Positions 45,317 through 54,848 are shown, numbered from the stretch's first letter. The stretch is 64,000 nucleotides of DNA from an uncultured Psychrobacter sp. (GCF_947500265.1 NZ_CANMRN010000002.1:186001-250000); one strand, 5' to 3'. Notes: generated by a model from the letters alone, not told the origin. Translations and numbers: made by a program.

Positions 45317-45344
45317 TTGACGCATGCAAATAGGCTGCTATAAT
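45317..45344 (+). promoter_or_regulatory. Promoter of tRNA-Leu
   Basis: TTGACG (45317-45322), a 16-bp spacer and consensus TATAAT (45339-45344), followed by ACGCAGCC. The start point would be about 65 bp before the mature tRNA. Confidence 0.88.
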
Positions 45345-45415
45345 ACGCAGCCTATACAGTCAACACTGTAACCCAATTCGATAATATTTATTTAATAAAC
45401 ATTATCTTCTAACAT

Positions 45416-45502
45416 GCCAGTGTGATGGAATTGGTAGACATGACGGATTCAAAATCCGTTGCCTTTAAAAGCGTGTCGGTTCGAGTCCGACCACTGGTAC
45501 CA
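45416..45502 (+). tRNA. tRNA-Leu (anticodon CAA)
   Basis: An 87-base class II tRNA with encoded CCA end. The anticodon arm ACGGA-TTCAAAA-TCCGT gives anticodon CAA, reading UUG. The D arm (ATGGAATTGGTAGACAT), a long variable arm and the T arm GTCGG-TTCGAGT-CCGAC are all present. The acceptor stem GCCAGTG/CACTGGT closes with a G-U pair at position 1-72 instead of the usual G-C. Confidence 0.97.
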
Positions 45503-45520
45503 ATATTTAGTACAAACTAG

Positions 45521-45543
45521 CCTCCTTTATCGGAGGTTTTTTT
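45521..45543 (+). terminator. Terminator of tRNA-Leu
   Basis: CCTCC (45521-45525) pairs with GGAGG (45532-45536), followed by seven T. Confidence 0.9.
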
Positions 45544-45581
45544 GTGCTTATTATATTTGTTTTAATAAATTTCTAGCTCGT

Positions 45582-45827
45582 TTATATCGATACTTCAAAT
45601 GGCATAACAGCGCTTATCTTAATTGGTACTGCATAACTCCATGGCATGCCAGCACTACAATAAAAATATCCATCATTGAACGACACGATATAAGCGGTAA
45701 AATCATTACCACACTGATCCATCATCGCTTGTTCATCGCTTTCATCACAAACCGCGCACCATATATTTTCATCACCGCGCGCTAACATTGCTCTTGTCAA
45801 ATCGCTCCCTTTTAATTCATGACTCAT
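45582..45827 (-). CDS. Small hypothetical protein
   Basis: An 81-residue protein. I start it at the ATG at 45827, which has a strong AAAGGAG seven bases upstream; the frame could extend 11 codons further but without such a site. Visible features are SHELKGSDLTRAMLARGDENIWCAVCDESDEQAM, a WCAVCDES motif that could bind metal or form a disulfide, and a hydrophobic, aromatic C-terminal half (FTAYIVSFNDGYFYCSAG). I do not recognise the family. It is convergent with tRNA-Leu and stands alone. Confidence 0.75.
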   Translation of the reverse strand: MSHELKGSDLTRAMLARGDENIWCAVCDESDEQAMMDQCGNDFTAYIVSFNDGYFYCSAGMPWSYAVPIKISAVMPFEVSI

Positions 45828-46333
45828 TATCAGCTCCTTTATTATCTTGAACTTTCTCATTACTATTTTTTTAGAAAGTTAATTTACCAGTACTCAATTC
45901 ATAAGTTTGGTATGAGCTATAAACAATGTTTTATCAGGTAAATAAAATTCCTATAAAAAACCATTTATTACTTTCATAACTATTAATTGTTGTGATTAAT
46001 ATATTGTAAAACGATAGCATTAGAACTGTAACATATAGTTATAATATTTATGACGGAAGGCGATAATATTTAGACAGACGGTATAGAAAATCTATAATAT
46101 TTAATGTATGCGTATTTTAGAATATATGCAGTTAACATACGTTCACTAAGGTATGTTTGTCAACCTCTAATTGCTGTCTGTTATTCAACTATTAACCTTA
46201 CACTATATTTAATTACTGATATATAAATTATTCGCATATTGCCATATTTTTATGGTTCTATAGTCGAAAAAAACCTTTACCGTTTAATAATCGATACTGA
46301 AATAAAAGTATTGAGCGATGTAAAATATTAATA
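45828..46333. other. Long AT-rich intergenic region before dinB
   Basis: 506 bp without a gene. It holds the minus-strand promoter of the small hypothetical gene and the dinB promoter. An inverted repeat (AACATAC at 46134-46140, GTATGTT at 46151-46157, 10-bp spacer) is a possible regulator site; see findings. Several TATAAT-like boxes occur between 46030 and 46110. Confidence 0.5.
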
Positions 46334-47419
46334 ATGAAAACTCCTACAGCATCCAATCCACGTAAAATCATTCATATAGACATGGATGCGTTTTATGCCA
46401 GTGTAGAACAACGTGACTTCCCAGAATTACGGGGCAAACCACTAGTGGTTGGTGGAGATCCAAATGGTCGCGGTGTTGTAGCAGCGGCTAGCTATGAGGT
46501 ACGTCAGTTTGGGGTCCGCTCAGCCATGTCTTGTTATGAAGCTCGCAAACGTTGTCCAGAAGTCATATTTGTTAGACCACGTTTTGAAATATATCGAGCT
46601 GTTAGCAGCGATATTCGCAATATCATGTACAGCTTAACGCCTCATGTTGAGCCATTATCGCTAGACGAGGCTTATCTCGAAGTCACTGGTCTTACCGTAC
46701 ATAAAGGCTCAGCGACATTAATGGCCAATTGGTTAAGAGCACAAATATTACAACATACAGGATTGACTGCTTCTGCTGGCGTATCCTTCAACAAGATGTT
46801 GGCCAAGATTGCCTCTGATATCAATAAGCCTAACGGCACCGCTATTATCACGCCAGAAGACGCTGATGCTTTTATCAGCACACTACCTATTGAACGATTT
46901 CATGGGATAGGTAAAGCAACGGCAAGGCGATTACATGCAATGGGCGTGACTAACGGTGCTGATCTACGCCGTATGTCAGCCGAAGTATTGATTAATGAGT
47001 TTGGTAAGCGAGGACAGTTTTATCATGATATCGCTCATGGTCGGGATGAACGCGCTGTCAAATCTGAGCGCCTGCATAAGTCTGTTGGTTCGGAGACTAC
47101 TTTTAGAGAAAACCTAAACGATGACACGGCGTTACGTGTACAAATCTATGAACAAAACGCGGATGCCTTCGCGCAGCTGCACAAAAAAAATCTCATCGCT
47201 CATACTATAACACTCAAGGTTAAGTATGCCGATTTCACTCAGATTACCCGTACGCACACGCTAACCACCGCTTTTAGTAGCGCTGAATCTGCACATTACT
47301 GGTTAGATAAGTTATTCTTAGATATCCCTCGCCAGCTCCCTATCCGATTAGTCGGGGTCACTTTTTCGTCTTTGACACCTGCAGCCCAACTATTGCCTCA
47401 ATTAAATTTATTTGAGTAA
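46334..47419 (+). CDS. dinB: DNA polymerase IV
   Basis: A 361-residue Y-family translesion polymerase, of usual length. Catalytic motifs are KIIHIDMDAFYASVEQRD (first Asp pair) and PLSLDEAYLEVT (Asp-Glu). VVAAASYEVRQFGVRSAMSCYEARKRCP, NKMLAKIASDINKPNG and the helix-hairpin-helix GIGKATARRLHAMG are typical, and the C-terminal little-finger domain ends with a clamp-binding segment QLNLFE. It copies past damaged DNA with low fidelity. No umuC or imuB gene is nearby. Confidence 0.97.
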   Translation: MKTPTASNPRKIIHIDMDAFYASVEQRDFPELRGKPLVVGGDPNGRGVVAAASYEVRQFGVRSAMSCYEARKRCPEVIFVRPRFEIYRAVSSDIRNIMYSLTPHVEPLSLDEAYLEVTGLTVHKGSATLMANWLRAQILQHTGLTASAGVSFNKMLAKIASDINKPNGTAIITPEDADAFISTLPIERFHGIGKATARRLHAMGVTNGADLRRMSAEVLINEFGKRGQFYHDIAHGRDERAVKSERLHKSVGSETTFRENLNDDTALRVQIYEQNADAFAQLHKKNLIAHTITLKVKYADFTQITRTHTLTTAFSSAESAHYWLDKLFLDIPRQLPIRLVGVTFSSLTPAAQLLPQLNLFE

Positions 47420-47590
47420 AATAAGCAAAGACTAGCGTAGTAAACATTAGAACAGTTAACAGCTTATCGCTTAGGCTATTTAAGTAGTTCAAATATGTTT
47501 TGTGCACGGTGACTACTTAGTAAAGCAACCTTTTATAGCAGTATTTCTGCTACAATTATGCCAAAATTTCTATCCATTTAAAGACTGATT

Positions 47591-48793
47591 ATGACCAACG
47601 CCCACACTGCATCTTCCGATTCTAATGCCCCGCTTGATACCAATAACAACAGTGACGTCTTAGATTATCTAAGCGTAGAAGATTACGACTATGATCTACC
47701 AGATTGTTTGATTGCGCGATATCCATTGGCACAACGTTCTGCTTCAAAACTTTTGTACTTGCCTGCTCACACTGACACAAATGCTACGCTTGTAGAAGAC
47801 TGTTTGTTTTCTGAATTGCCTGAATTGTTAGACGCTGGAGACCTGATTGTCTTTAATGATACAAAGGTGATGAAGGCACGCCTATTCGGTCAAAAAGATA
47901 CTGGCGGTAAACTTGAGGTTTTGATTGAGCGATTGGTTACTGTCTCAGACTTAGATATAACGACGCTGCATTTAGAAGATTCAGATAATAAGTCAGTCAA
48001 TCAAGAACATATTGCCCTTTGCCATGTAAAAGCCAGCAAAGCACTGAAACTTGGTCAACGTTTTCAACTTGCTGATGGTCATATGAGTGGCGCGATGATT
48101 GGTCGTCAGGACAACTTGTTTGTTTTAGCCTTTGATGCGCCAATTTTGCCTGATTTAGAAATTTACGGCGAGTTACCTATCCCGCCCTACTTTGAACGTC
48201 ATGCTGATGATACTGATAATACTCGTTATCAAACGGTGTTCCATGATCCTGCTAAGCTTGCAAGTGTCGCTGCACCGACAGCAAGTTTGCATTTCGATGA
48301 CTTGGTGCTCAATAAGTTGGCAGAAAAAGGCATCAATACTGCTTTTGTGACATTGCATGTTGGCGCTGGTACCTTTGCGCCAGTTAAAACAGACAACCTA
48401 CTCAATCATACTATGCACAGTGAGTATGCACATTTGCCACAAGCAACTGCTGAGCTAATTAATCAAACGCATGCAAATGGTAATAAGGTTATTGCTATTG
48501 GTACCACGGTGACTCGCGTCCTTGAAACGGCTTATCAAAAAACAGCTATCAATGGGCAAGCACTCTCTAGTTGGTCAGGGGACACGGACATTTTTATTTA
48601 TCCAGGGTTTAAATTCGGTGTCATTGATCGACTGTTAACAAACTTTCATTTACCCAAATCGACGTTGCTAATGTTGGTATCAGCTTTTTCTGGCAAAGCA
48701 GCGATTGAACAGGCATATCAACATGCTATTGAAAAAGAATATCGATTCTTCAGCTATGGCGATGCGATGTTACTTGACAAGAAAATAAGATAA
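47591..48793 (+). CDS. queA: S-adenosylmethionine:tRNA ribosyltransferase-isomerase
   Basis: A 400-residue enzyme that transfers and isomerises the ribosyl part of SAM to 7-aminomethyl-7-deazaguanine in tRNA, making epoxyqueuosine. Landmarks are LSVEDYDYDLPDCLIARYPLAQRSASKLL, LLDAGDLIVFNDTKVMKARLFGQK, GELPIPPYFERHADDTDNTRYQTVF, SVAAPTASLHFD, TLHVGAGTFAPV and TNFHLPKSTLLMLVSAF. It is about 45 residues longer than the E. coli protein, owing to an acidic N-terminal tail of about 26 residues and an insert near LHLEDSDNKSV. No tgt gene follows, so the usual queA-tgt pair is separated. Confidence 0.96.
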   Translation: MTNAHTASSDSNAPLDTNNNSDVLDYLSVEDYDYDLPDCLIARYPLAQRSASKLLYLPAHTDTNATLVEDCLFSELPELLDAGDLIVFNDTKVMKARLFGQKDTGGKLEVLIERLVTVSDLDITTLHLEDSDNKSVNQEHIALCHVKASKALKLGQRFQLADGHMSGAMIGRQDNLFVLAFDAPILPDLEIYGELPIPPYFERHADDTDNTRYQTVFHDPAKLASVAAPTASLHFDDLVLNKLAEKGINTAFVTLHVGAGTFAPVKTDNLLNHTMHSEYAHLPQATAELINQTHANGNKVIAIGTTVTRVLETAYQKTAINGQALSSWSGDTDIFIYPGFKFGVIDRLLTNFHLPKSTLLMLVSAFSGKAAIEQAYQHAIEKEYRFFSYGDAMLLDKKIR

Positions 48794-48903
48794 ACATTAA
48801 ATAAACATCTATGCATTGGACGCAACAGTTGTGAAATAAACTGGTAAACTAAACCGTACTTTGTTATAACAGCAAAGATAACTTATTTTGTAAAGGACTG
48901 CTC

Positions 48904-50661
48904 ATGTCTTGTCATTTATCTCGTCGCTTGACTCCTGTACATCGCGCGGTATCGATGGCATTACTTTATTCTGTAGGTTTGGCCGCTATTATTCCAAGCA
49001 CGCAAGCGGCAACTATCGGTAAGACCGTGGTTAGCTCAGCTCAGCATGAACCGTTGAGCGCAAGTATCGTGGTTACTGACATACGAGCGGCTGACTTTTC
49101 AGCGAGCTTGGCCAATCCAGTCATCTATCAACAGATGGGATTGACGCCGACTGACTCAATGCAGGTGCGCTTTCAAGCAACTTCAGCGACCAGTGGTCAG
49201 GTATTAATCAGCACATCACAGCCTGTGTCCAAGCCTTTTGCTGATTTGGTGTTGTCGATCAATGATAATGGGCAGCAAAATGTCGTACCAAAAACATTAT
49301 TGATGCCGTTAAACGATAGTCTACCGATTAATAATGCTTCCAAGAACAATATCAAAGGCACTCAGAAACTTAATTTACCAAGTGTTTCTGCAAGCGCTGC
49401 AAAACCGTTAACCGTAAGAAAAGGTGCGCCGCCGCCATTAATATCGGTATCTAACGCTGCTGCAAATAAACCAGCTCTAGCAAACATAGCAGCAGTTGAT
49501 TCTTCCATTTCCAGAGCAGTGTCTAACATACAAGCTCCGACAGTGACTGCTACTTCGCAGACTAGCAATCTTACTTACGCGCCTAGTCGGCTTGATAATG
49601 GGCGCTTAAATAGCGACTCTGATATAAAAAATGCTAGCAGTAATGCAAAGAAGACTGATAACGGACTTAGTTCAGCGAACCGTTTAGATAGCAGTTTCTT
49701 AAATGCAAACAACAACACTGAAACTACGAAAGCTGTTGACAACGATAGCCATAAGGCAAGTATAAAAAGCACTCCAATCTTAGATAAAGTATTAATTGAT
49801 AAACCACTCGACACTCTAAATATTCAAGTCACACGGCAGATACAGCCGAGTCGTAAAAAAACAGATGCTGATACATCACCCGTACCTACTCTGAATCCTA
49901 GTATCATCGCAAGCAATATTGAGAAAAATGCTACTAGCGTCTTGGCTGCTTCTATTGACAATACAACGTCGAAAACTACTAATAGCGCTATCAATACTGT
50001 GCCTTCAAATGACATAGCAACAGATAGTACGATAGTTAATCAATACCAAGTACAACGTAACGATAGCCTATGGATTATTGCTCAGCAGATCGCGCAAGAA
50101 AACAATCTAGATACTTCCATCGTGATGAAGCAAATTCAGTCACAAAACCCTGATGCTTTTATCAATAAAGACGCGGATCAATTAAAAGCAGATGCTAAGC
50201 TTATTTTACCTAGTTATGATGTCATACCATCACAGAAAAATTTAGAAGCAGCTATCAATGCACAAAGACAATATATTCGCAGAGCAAATACAGCGGCGAT
50301 GCAAAAAACAGCTCAAAGACCTTTTAAAAAACTCTCTATAAGTACGCAAGCGGTCAAACGCCCTGAGAAAGCCACTACGACTAAAACACAGACTTTATCA
50401 AAAGCACAATTTTCTGTGCTTGCGCCTGGGCGAGATGGCAATGCAGATGGCACTCAAGCGAAAGCAGCATCAAACACAGGGAATGGTTTGAGTACAGATA
50501 TATTAGAGACACTTAAAGCATCGCGGCAACAAGCAGCATCACAGGCTCAACGATTATCAAGTACGAGTAGCACTCTTAGTAGCTATACTAAAAAAATTCA
50601 ATTACAAAACCAAAAATTGGCTGAGCTACAGGCTCGTCTCGAAAAATTACGCAATCAATAA
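48904..50661 (+). CDS. FimV-like protein, periplasmic part
   Basis: A 585-residue exported protein matching the N-terminal half of FimV/HubP polar proteins. A signal peptide (about residues 1-36, ending TQAA) is followed by the FimV N-terminal domain (TIGKTVVSSAQHEPLSASIVVTD, NPVIYQQMGL, SQPVSKPFADLVLSIN). Then come about 240 residues of low-complexity Ser/Asn/Thr/Lys sequence and a LysM-like peptidoglycan-binding domain (VQRNDSLWIIAQQIAQENNL, residues about 382-437). A C-terminal coiled coil ends the protein (LQNQKLAELQARLEKLRNQ). It has no membrane segment. The next gene encodes the missing membrane and cytoplasmic part. FimV links the cell pole, peptidoglycan and type IV pilus or secretion machinery. 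Confidence 0.85.
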   Translation: MSCHLSRRLTPVHRAVSMALLYSVGLAAIIPSTQAATIGKTVVSSAQHEPLSASIVVTDIRAADFSASLANPVIYQQMGLTPTDSMQVRFQATSATSGQVLISTSQPVSKPFADLVLSINDNGQQNVVPKTLLMPLNDSLPINNASKNNIKGTQKLNLPSVSASAAKPLTVRKGAPPPLISVSNAAANKPALANIAAVDSSISRAVSNIQAPTVTATSQTSNLTYAPSRLDNGRLNSDSDIKNASSNAKKTDNGLSSANRLDSSFLNANNNTETTKAVDNDSHKASIKSTPILDKVLIDKPLDTLNIQVTRQIQPSRKKTDADTSPVPTLNPSIIASNIEKNATSVLAASIDNTTSKTTNSAINTVPSNDIATDSTIVNQYQVQRNDSLWIIAQQIAQENNLDTSIVMKQIQSQNPDAFINKDADQLKADAKLILPSYDVIPSQKNLEAAINAQRQYIRRANTAAMQKTAQRPFKKLSISTQAVKRPEKATTTKTQTLSKAQFSVLAPGRDGNADGTQAKAASNTGNGLSTDILETLKASRQQAASQAQRLSSTSSTLSSYTKKIQLQNQKLAELQARLEKLRNQ

Positions 50662-50712
50662 TTGCCTAACTGACTCATACATTAGATTGTGATCACAGGC
50701 GTAGGAATAACT

Positions 50713-52365
50713 ATGGACAATATGCTATATATCATCGCCGGATTGGCGCTTATTCTGTTAGTGGCTGCTTTATTCTTGCGCAAAAACAAGGCGCAGAAAT
50801 CGTCATCACCATCGCCTATTAATTCAAGAAAAAATACGTCTACTCCATCACAAAAAGTAGATTATGGTACTCCTACCCACACTAATGTCAGCAATAGCCA
50901 TAAATTTGACCATATCACTATTGCTCAGCGTTTTATGGATCAGCAGCGCTATGACAAGGCGATCGAAACCATTAAACGTGGTTTAAGTGAAAAACCTCAT
51001 AACAGTGCATTGTCTCTTAAACTACTCAGCATATACGCGACGATAAACCAGCCAGAAGATTTTAATAGTATTTATGAGTCCATAAAAACTCATAATGATA
51101 GTCAGACTATCGCTCAAGCAGATGAGATAAGAAATCTATCTTTTGATGAATTAGAACCTGCCGCTGCGCAAATGCTAGCCACAGATAATACTAACAATGA
51201 TTTTGGTGCTATCGACTTCGATTTGCCTATTAGTCAGAATGATAGTACTAATACAGTAGATCACCAGTCAATTGAAGAAAGTAATAACGATAACGCAATA
51301 AATGAGCCTATCGATAGCTTAGAAGTGTCAAACGAAATTGACAATATTAATCCTACTACCGAAAATCCAAATGATAGCTTTGATCTGACTCTCAGCGATT
51401 TAGAGAGCGATTTCGCTGCGCCTAATACGACAAATGAAATGCCTGTCACACCGTTAGACAATGTAGATAACGACATTTTAGAGAGCTCTGCTAACGATAA
51501 TGTTAGTAATAACGAAGATAACGATCTTAGTGACTTTGAGTTTGACTTTGATTCATTTGATGATACTTCGAATGAATCATCTATAGACACTAACCTCTCA
51601 CATGATGACAATGAGAAAGCAGTACTAGAAGAAGATTTTATCTTAGATTTCGATGATTTAGCAGCCGATACAGACAAAGATAATGTCGTCACTAATGACG
51701 TATCTACAAATTCAGAACAACACTCTATCGACACTATTCAAAACAGTGAAGATGACTTTGCTTTATCTTTGGGCAGCCTAGATACATCAGATAATATAGA
51801 TAATACCTTAAGTGATGAACTACCTACTACTGAAACAAATAGTGATATTGATAACTTTATTTTTGAGGATATTGATTTTGGAAACAATGCTTCTGAAAGT
51901 ATGACCCTTGAAGAAGATAACTTTGCAGATATTAATCTTGAGGAACCATTACTCAATAATGATATCGAGGCTAATGATGTTGACGAATCGAATATCGCAC
52001 CTGCTACACCATTGAGATTTGATGACAATACGCTGATAGACGATGATTTTAATATTGACGATGCTGATTCTCTATTTGACGCTCCATCGGCCACTACCCC
52101 AGTCTCTACAGCTGCGCCAGTTGAGAGTGACACTTCTATCACGCCTCAAGAGGCTGAATCAGCAGAAGATTTTTCATCACGTTTCGCAGCAGATTTTGAT
52201 TTCGTAAAGTCACTAGACAGTAATCAAGTAACGTTAGACTTGGCAGATCAATATCTACAACTGGGTGAATATGACAGTGCAAAGCGTCTACTCAATGAAG
52301 TGATAGCTCAAGGTACTAGTGAGCAGAAACAGCAAGCACAGCTATTACTCGAACGTACTGCGTAG
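50713..52365 (+). CDS. FimV-like protein, membrane and cytoplasmic part
   Basis: A 550-residue protein matching the C-terminal half of FimV. A membrane segment (residues about 5-22, YIIAGLALILLVAALFL) is followed by basic residues. Then comes a TPR-like region (TIAQRFMDQQRYDKAIETIKRGLSEKPHNSALSLKLLSIY, about 75-125). About 300 residues are very rich in Asp, Asn, Ser and Glu, and the last 60 form the conserved FimV C-terminal motif (VTLDLADQYLQLGEYDSAKRLLNEVI). The ATG at 50713 has its own AGGA site, 51 bp after the preceding stop, in a different reading context, so this is a separate protein. The two gene products would have to meet at or across the inner membrane. Confidence 0.85.
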   Translation: MDNMLYIIAGLALILLVAALFLRKNKAQKSSSPSPINSRKNTSTPSQKVDYGTPTHTNVSNSHKFDHITIAQRFMDQQRYDKAIETIKRGLSEKPHNSALSLKLLSIYATINQPEDFNSIYESIKTHNDSQTIAQADEIRNLSFDELEPAAAQMLATDNTNNDFGAIDFDLPISQNDSTNTVDHQSIEESNNDNAINEPIDSLEVSNEIDNINPTTENPNDSFDLTLSDLESDFAAPNTTNEMPVTPLDNVDNDILESSANDNVSNNEDNDLSDFEFDFDSFDDTSNESSIDTNLSHDDNEKAVLEEDFILDFDDLAADTDKDNVVTNDVSTNSEQHSIDTIQNSEDDFALSLGSLDTSDNIDNTLSDELPTTETNSDIDNFIFEDIDFGNNASESMTLEEDNFADINLEEPLLNNDIEANDVDESNIAPATPLRFDDNTLIDDDFNIDDADSLFDAPSATTPVSTAAPVESDTSITPQEAESAEDFSSRFAADFDFVKSLDSNQVTLDLADQYLQLGEYDSAKRLLNEVIAQGTSEQKQQAQLLLERTA

Positions 52366-52527
52366 TTAATAGTCTAGTCTCTCATCAGCAAGTACTTCCG
52401 AATCACGGGATGCTTGCTGATTTTTTTGCATTTAACTCTAATACTATCTATTATTGAACCCTTTAGCCATCGTTGCTCAATTCTCCAGCACCTCTTTTCT
52501 TCCATACTTGTTTACTGTGTTGATACT

Positions 52528-53628
52528 ATGCCATCTTCTGTTATGCTCAAAAATCTATCCGATCCTATTCAACTGATTTATGCTGGTGGTACCTTTGGTA
52601 GCTATGGCAGACCTTTAGCGCCATTATCAGCAGAAGTGTTTTTGCCTACTCTACAAAAACTTTTATCTGCCCAAGACAGTACGAATAACTTACCGACAGT
52701 CTCATGGTTAGAAAACACCCTGATCAAAGACAGCAGCCAACTTACTCCTAGCGACTTTACCCATTTCTATCAACTACTACTAAATGCTTATGCCAAAGGT
52801 GATAGACGCTTTGTGCTCATCACTGGCACGGATACGTTGAGTTACTTGGGTGCATTTTTAGCAGAAGCGTTTGCAAGTAGTGATATTTGTATTGTTCTGA
52901 CCGCAAGTATGCGTCCATTATTAGATAGTGAGATATTATATTCCTATAACATCGATGGACATAGCGATGCTTGGGGCAATCTCAACGACTCATTAAAACT
53001 AGCCGCTGCTGGTGAATCAGGTGTGAAGATTAGTTTTGGCGGCGAATCATGGCCTGCTCAAACGGTACAGAAAATTCACAGTCATGATCTGATGGCATTT
53101 ACTGGTCATTCTCGCGCCGCTTATCCAGCCAATAGCTATATAAAAAATCTACCTGACACGCGTAGGCAACATTGGCTTGATGATCAACAAGACCTGCTAT
53201 CCAGTATTCAAACACGTGCTGAAAACGCGAGTATTCATGCGCTATATTGCCTACCTAACGATGTTTCGATGATGAACAATCAGCTACAAGCTTTATTGTC
53301 GCAGCCACCATGTGGCATTATTCTATTGGGATTTGGCGCTGGTAACATCCCTTACTCAGCTGCACTAGCAGAGACACTGACCCTTGCTCATGAGCGTGGA
53401 CATATGGTGATATCAGCCAGTCAATGTCCATTTGGTGGCGTCAACGATAGCTATGCAGCGGGTAGTTGGCAGTACGAGCATCATGTCATTGCTGGTGGAC
53501 GTTTGACCATACCTGCTATTTATGCCCGATTACTATGGTTGCTACTTCGCTATGACAGTCCTGCAAGACGCAAACAGCGTTGGTTGAATAATGTCAATCA
53601 AACTGGCACTAACATCAAGAAGCGATAA
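52528..53628 (+). CDS. Asparaginase family protein
   Basis: A 366-residue L-asparaginase/glutaminase-fold enzyme. The first catalytic threonine is in IQLIYAGGTFGSYGRPL and the second in VLITGTDTLSYLGAFLAEAF. ASMRPLLDSE and the GAGNIP segment (IILLGFGAGNIPYSAALAETLTLAHERGH) follow, and QCPFGGVNDSYAAG replaces the usual QCxxG motif. It should hydrolyse asparagine to aspartate and ammonia in the cytoplasm (no signal peptide). I take the ATG at 52528; the open frame extends to 52414, but that part is hydrophobic and lacks a ribosome site. An insert near DSEILYSYNIDGHSDAW is unlike E. coli AnsA, so substrate range is open. Confidence 0.88.
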   Translation: MPSSVMLKNLSDPIQLIYAGGTFGSYGRPLAPLSAEVFLPTLQKLLSAQDSTNNLPTVSWLENTLIKDSSQLTPSDFTHFYQLLLNAYAKGDRRFVLITGTDTLSYLGAFLAEAFASSDICIVLTASMRPLLDSEILYSYNIDGHSDAWGNLNDSLKLAAAGESGVKISFGGESWPAQTVQKIHSHDLMAFTGHSRAAYPANSYIKNLPDTRRQHWLDDQQDLLSSIQTRAENASIHALYCLPNDVSMMNNQLQALLSQPPCGIILLGFGAGNIPYSAALAETLTLAHERGHMVISASQCPFGGVNDSYAAGSWQYEHHVIAGGRLTIPAIYARLLWLLLRYDSPARRKQRWLNNVNQTGTNIKKR

Positions 53629-53671
53629 GCGACTTTTAATTAATTCCCATTTTATAAGTTTAGAAACCCTA

Positions 53672-54505
53672 ATGTCTGAGACTGAAATTATTGAAACTGC
53701 ACCAACCTACACTTTAGCGATTGCTATTGAGTTCTTAGGAACTCATTATCATGGCTGGCAACGGCAACGAGAGGTTTTGGGTGTACAAGAAGCCTTAGAG
53801 ACAGCTATCGGCAAAGTTGCCAATGAGCCTGTAGAAGTCATCGCAGCTGGGCGTACTGACGCCAGCGTCCATGCGAGCAATATGATTGCCCATTTTATAA
53901 CTCATGCGTATCGCCCTACTCATAACTGGTTACGCGGTGTGAACAGCCTGCTTCCCGATGATATTGCTCTACGCTGGATACAACCCATGCCAGCTGATTT
54001 TCACGCGCGTTTTGGTGCTATTGCTCGTCGCTATCGTTATATTACGCTCAACCAAGCACAGCGCCCTGCCATACTAAATCATCAAGTAACTCATATCTAT
54101 GAGCCGCTTGATTTGAAAGCCATGCAGCAAGCAGCAGCTGATATCGTCGGTACACACGATTTTAGCAGTTACCGTGCTGCTGCCTGTCAATCCAATCAAC
54201 CAGTGCGTACGATTAGCCATGCCAATCTTTTTGCTCATGGCCAATTTATCGTTTTTGATATACAAGCAGATGGGTTTTTACATCATATGGTTCGCAATTT
54301 GATGGGCACATTGTATGCCATTGGTAGACATGAGCTAGAGCCAGCAGATTTTTTGAATATTTTGCATAAAAAAGATCGAACGATTGCACCGCCCACCGCT
54401 TCAGGTGATGGGCTGTATTTTATCAATGCTTATTATCCTGAGCGTTTTCAAAGCTTATTGCCAGATGCACCGTTAACGCCTATCTGGTTAAATTTGCCTA
54501 ACTAA
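53672..54505 (+). CDS. truA: tRNA pseudouridine(38-40) synthase
   Basis: A 277-residue enzyme making pseudouridine at positions 38-40 of the tRNA anticodon arm. The catalytic Asp is in AAGRTDASVHA. Other landmarks are AIAIEFLGTHYHGWQRQREVLGVQEALE, HNWLRGVNSLLPDDIALRW, FHARFGAIARRYRY, GTHDFSSYRAAACQS and DGFLHHMVRNLMGTLYAIG. The start ATG at 53672 gives the usual length; the frame extends back into the asparaginase gene but that part is not conserved. It lies 43 bp after the asparaginase stop, so cotranscription is possible. Confidence 0.96.
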   Translation: MSETEIIETAPTYTLAIAIEFLGTHYHGWQRQREVLGVQEALETAIGKVANEPVEVIAAGRTDASVHASNMIAHFITHAYRPTHNWLRGVNSLLPDDIALRWIQPMPADFHARFGAIARRYRYITLNQAQRPAILNHQVTHIYEPLDLKAMQQAAADIVGTHDFSSYRAAACQSNQPVRTISHANLFAHGQFIVFDIQADGFLHHMVRNLMGTLYAIGRHELEPADFLNILHKKDRTIAPPTASGDGLYFINAYYPERFQSLLPDAPLTPIWLNLPN

Positions 54506-54626
54506 ATCAATATCATTTGGCATACATATCACTTACATGCTGTCAAGTCAAAAGCAGGTTCGTATTGCTTTAATCCGCTAACTTACGTATAATATGGGCT
54601 TATTTTTTAATTGATTGATACAAATT

Positions 54627-54848
54627 ATGGCAAAAGACGATATTATTGAATTTGAAGGCGAAGTCATTGATACCCTTCCTAATACTTTGTTCAAAGTTCG
54701 TTTAGAAAACGGGCACGAAATCATTGCGCATATTTCTGGTAAGATGCGTAAGCATTATATTCGTATCTTGACAGGTGATAAGGTTAAAGTTGAAATGACG
54801 CCTTATGACCTATCTAAAGGCCGTATCACCTACCGTGGTAAAAACTAA
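54627..54848 (+). CDS. infA: Translation initiation factor IF-1
   Basis: A 73-residue single OB-fold protein that binds the ribosomal A site during initiation. The sequence is nearly identical to the family pattern ([69 protein letters not shown]). The ATG at 54627 is the natural start; codons upstream in frame are not conserved. It is a single gene. Confidence 0.98.
   Translation: MAKDDIIEFEGEVIDTLPNTLFKVRLENGHEIIAHISGKMRKHYIRILTGDKVKVEMTPYDLSKGRITYRGKN

Noticed and set aside
45459..45785. A plus-strand frame starting inside tRNA-Leu
   Set aside because: It overlaps the tRNA, its terminator and the antisense of a small gene that has a strong ribosome site.
51261..52142. Two long minus-strand frames opposite the second FimV gene
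   Set aside because: They are Ser/Leu-rich mirror images of the Asp/Asn/Ser-rich coding strand, an effect of low-complexity codons, with no start signals.
52414..52527. N-terminal extension of the asparaginase gene as a possible signal peptide
   Set aside because: It is hydrophobic in part but lacks a ribosome site and a normal signal-peptide layout, and the conserved domain starts after the ATG at 52528.
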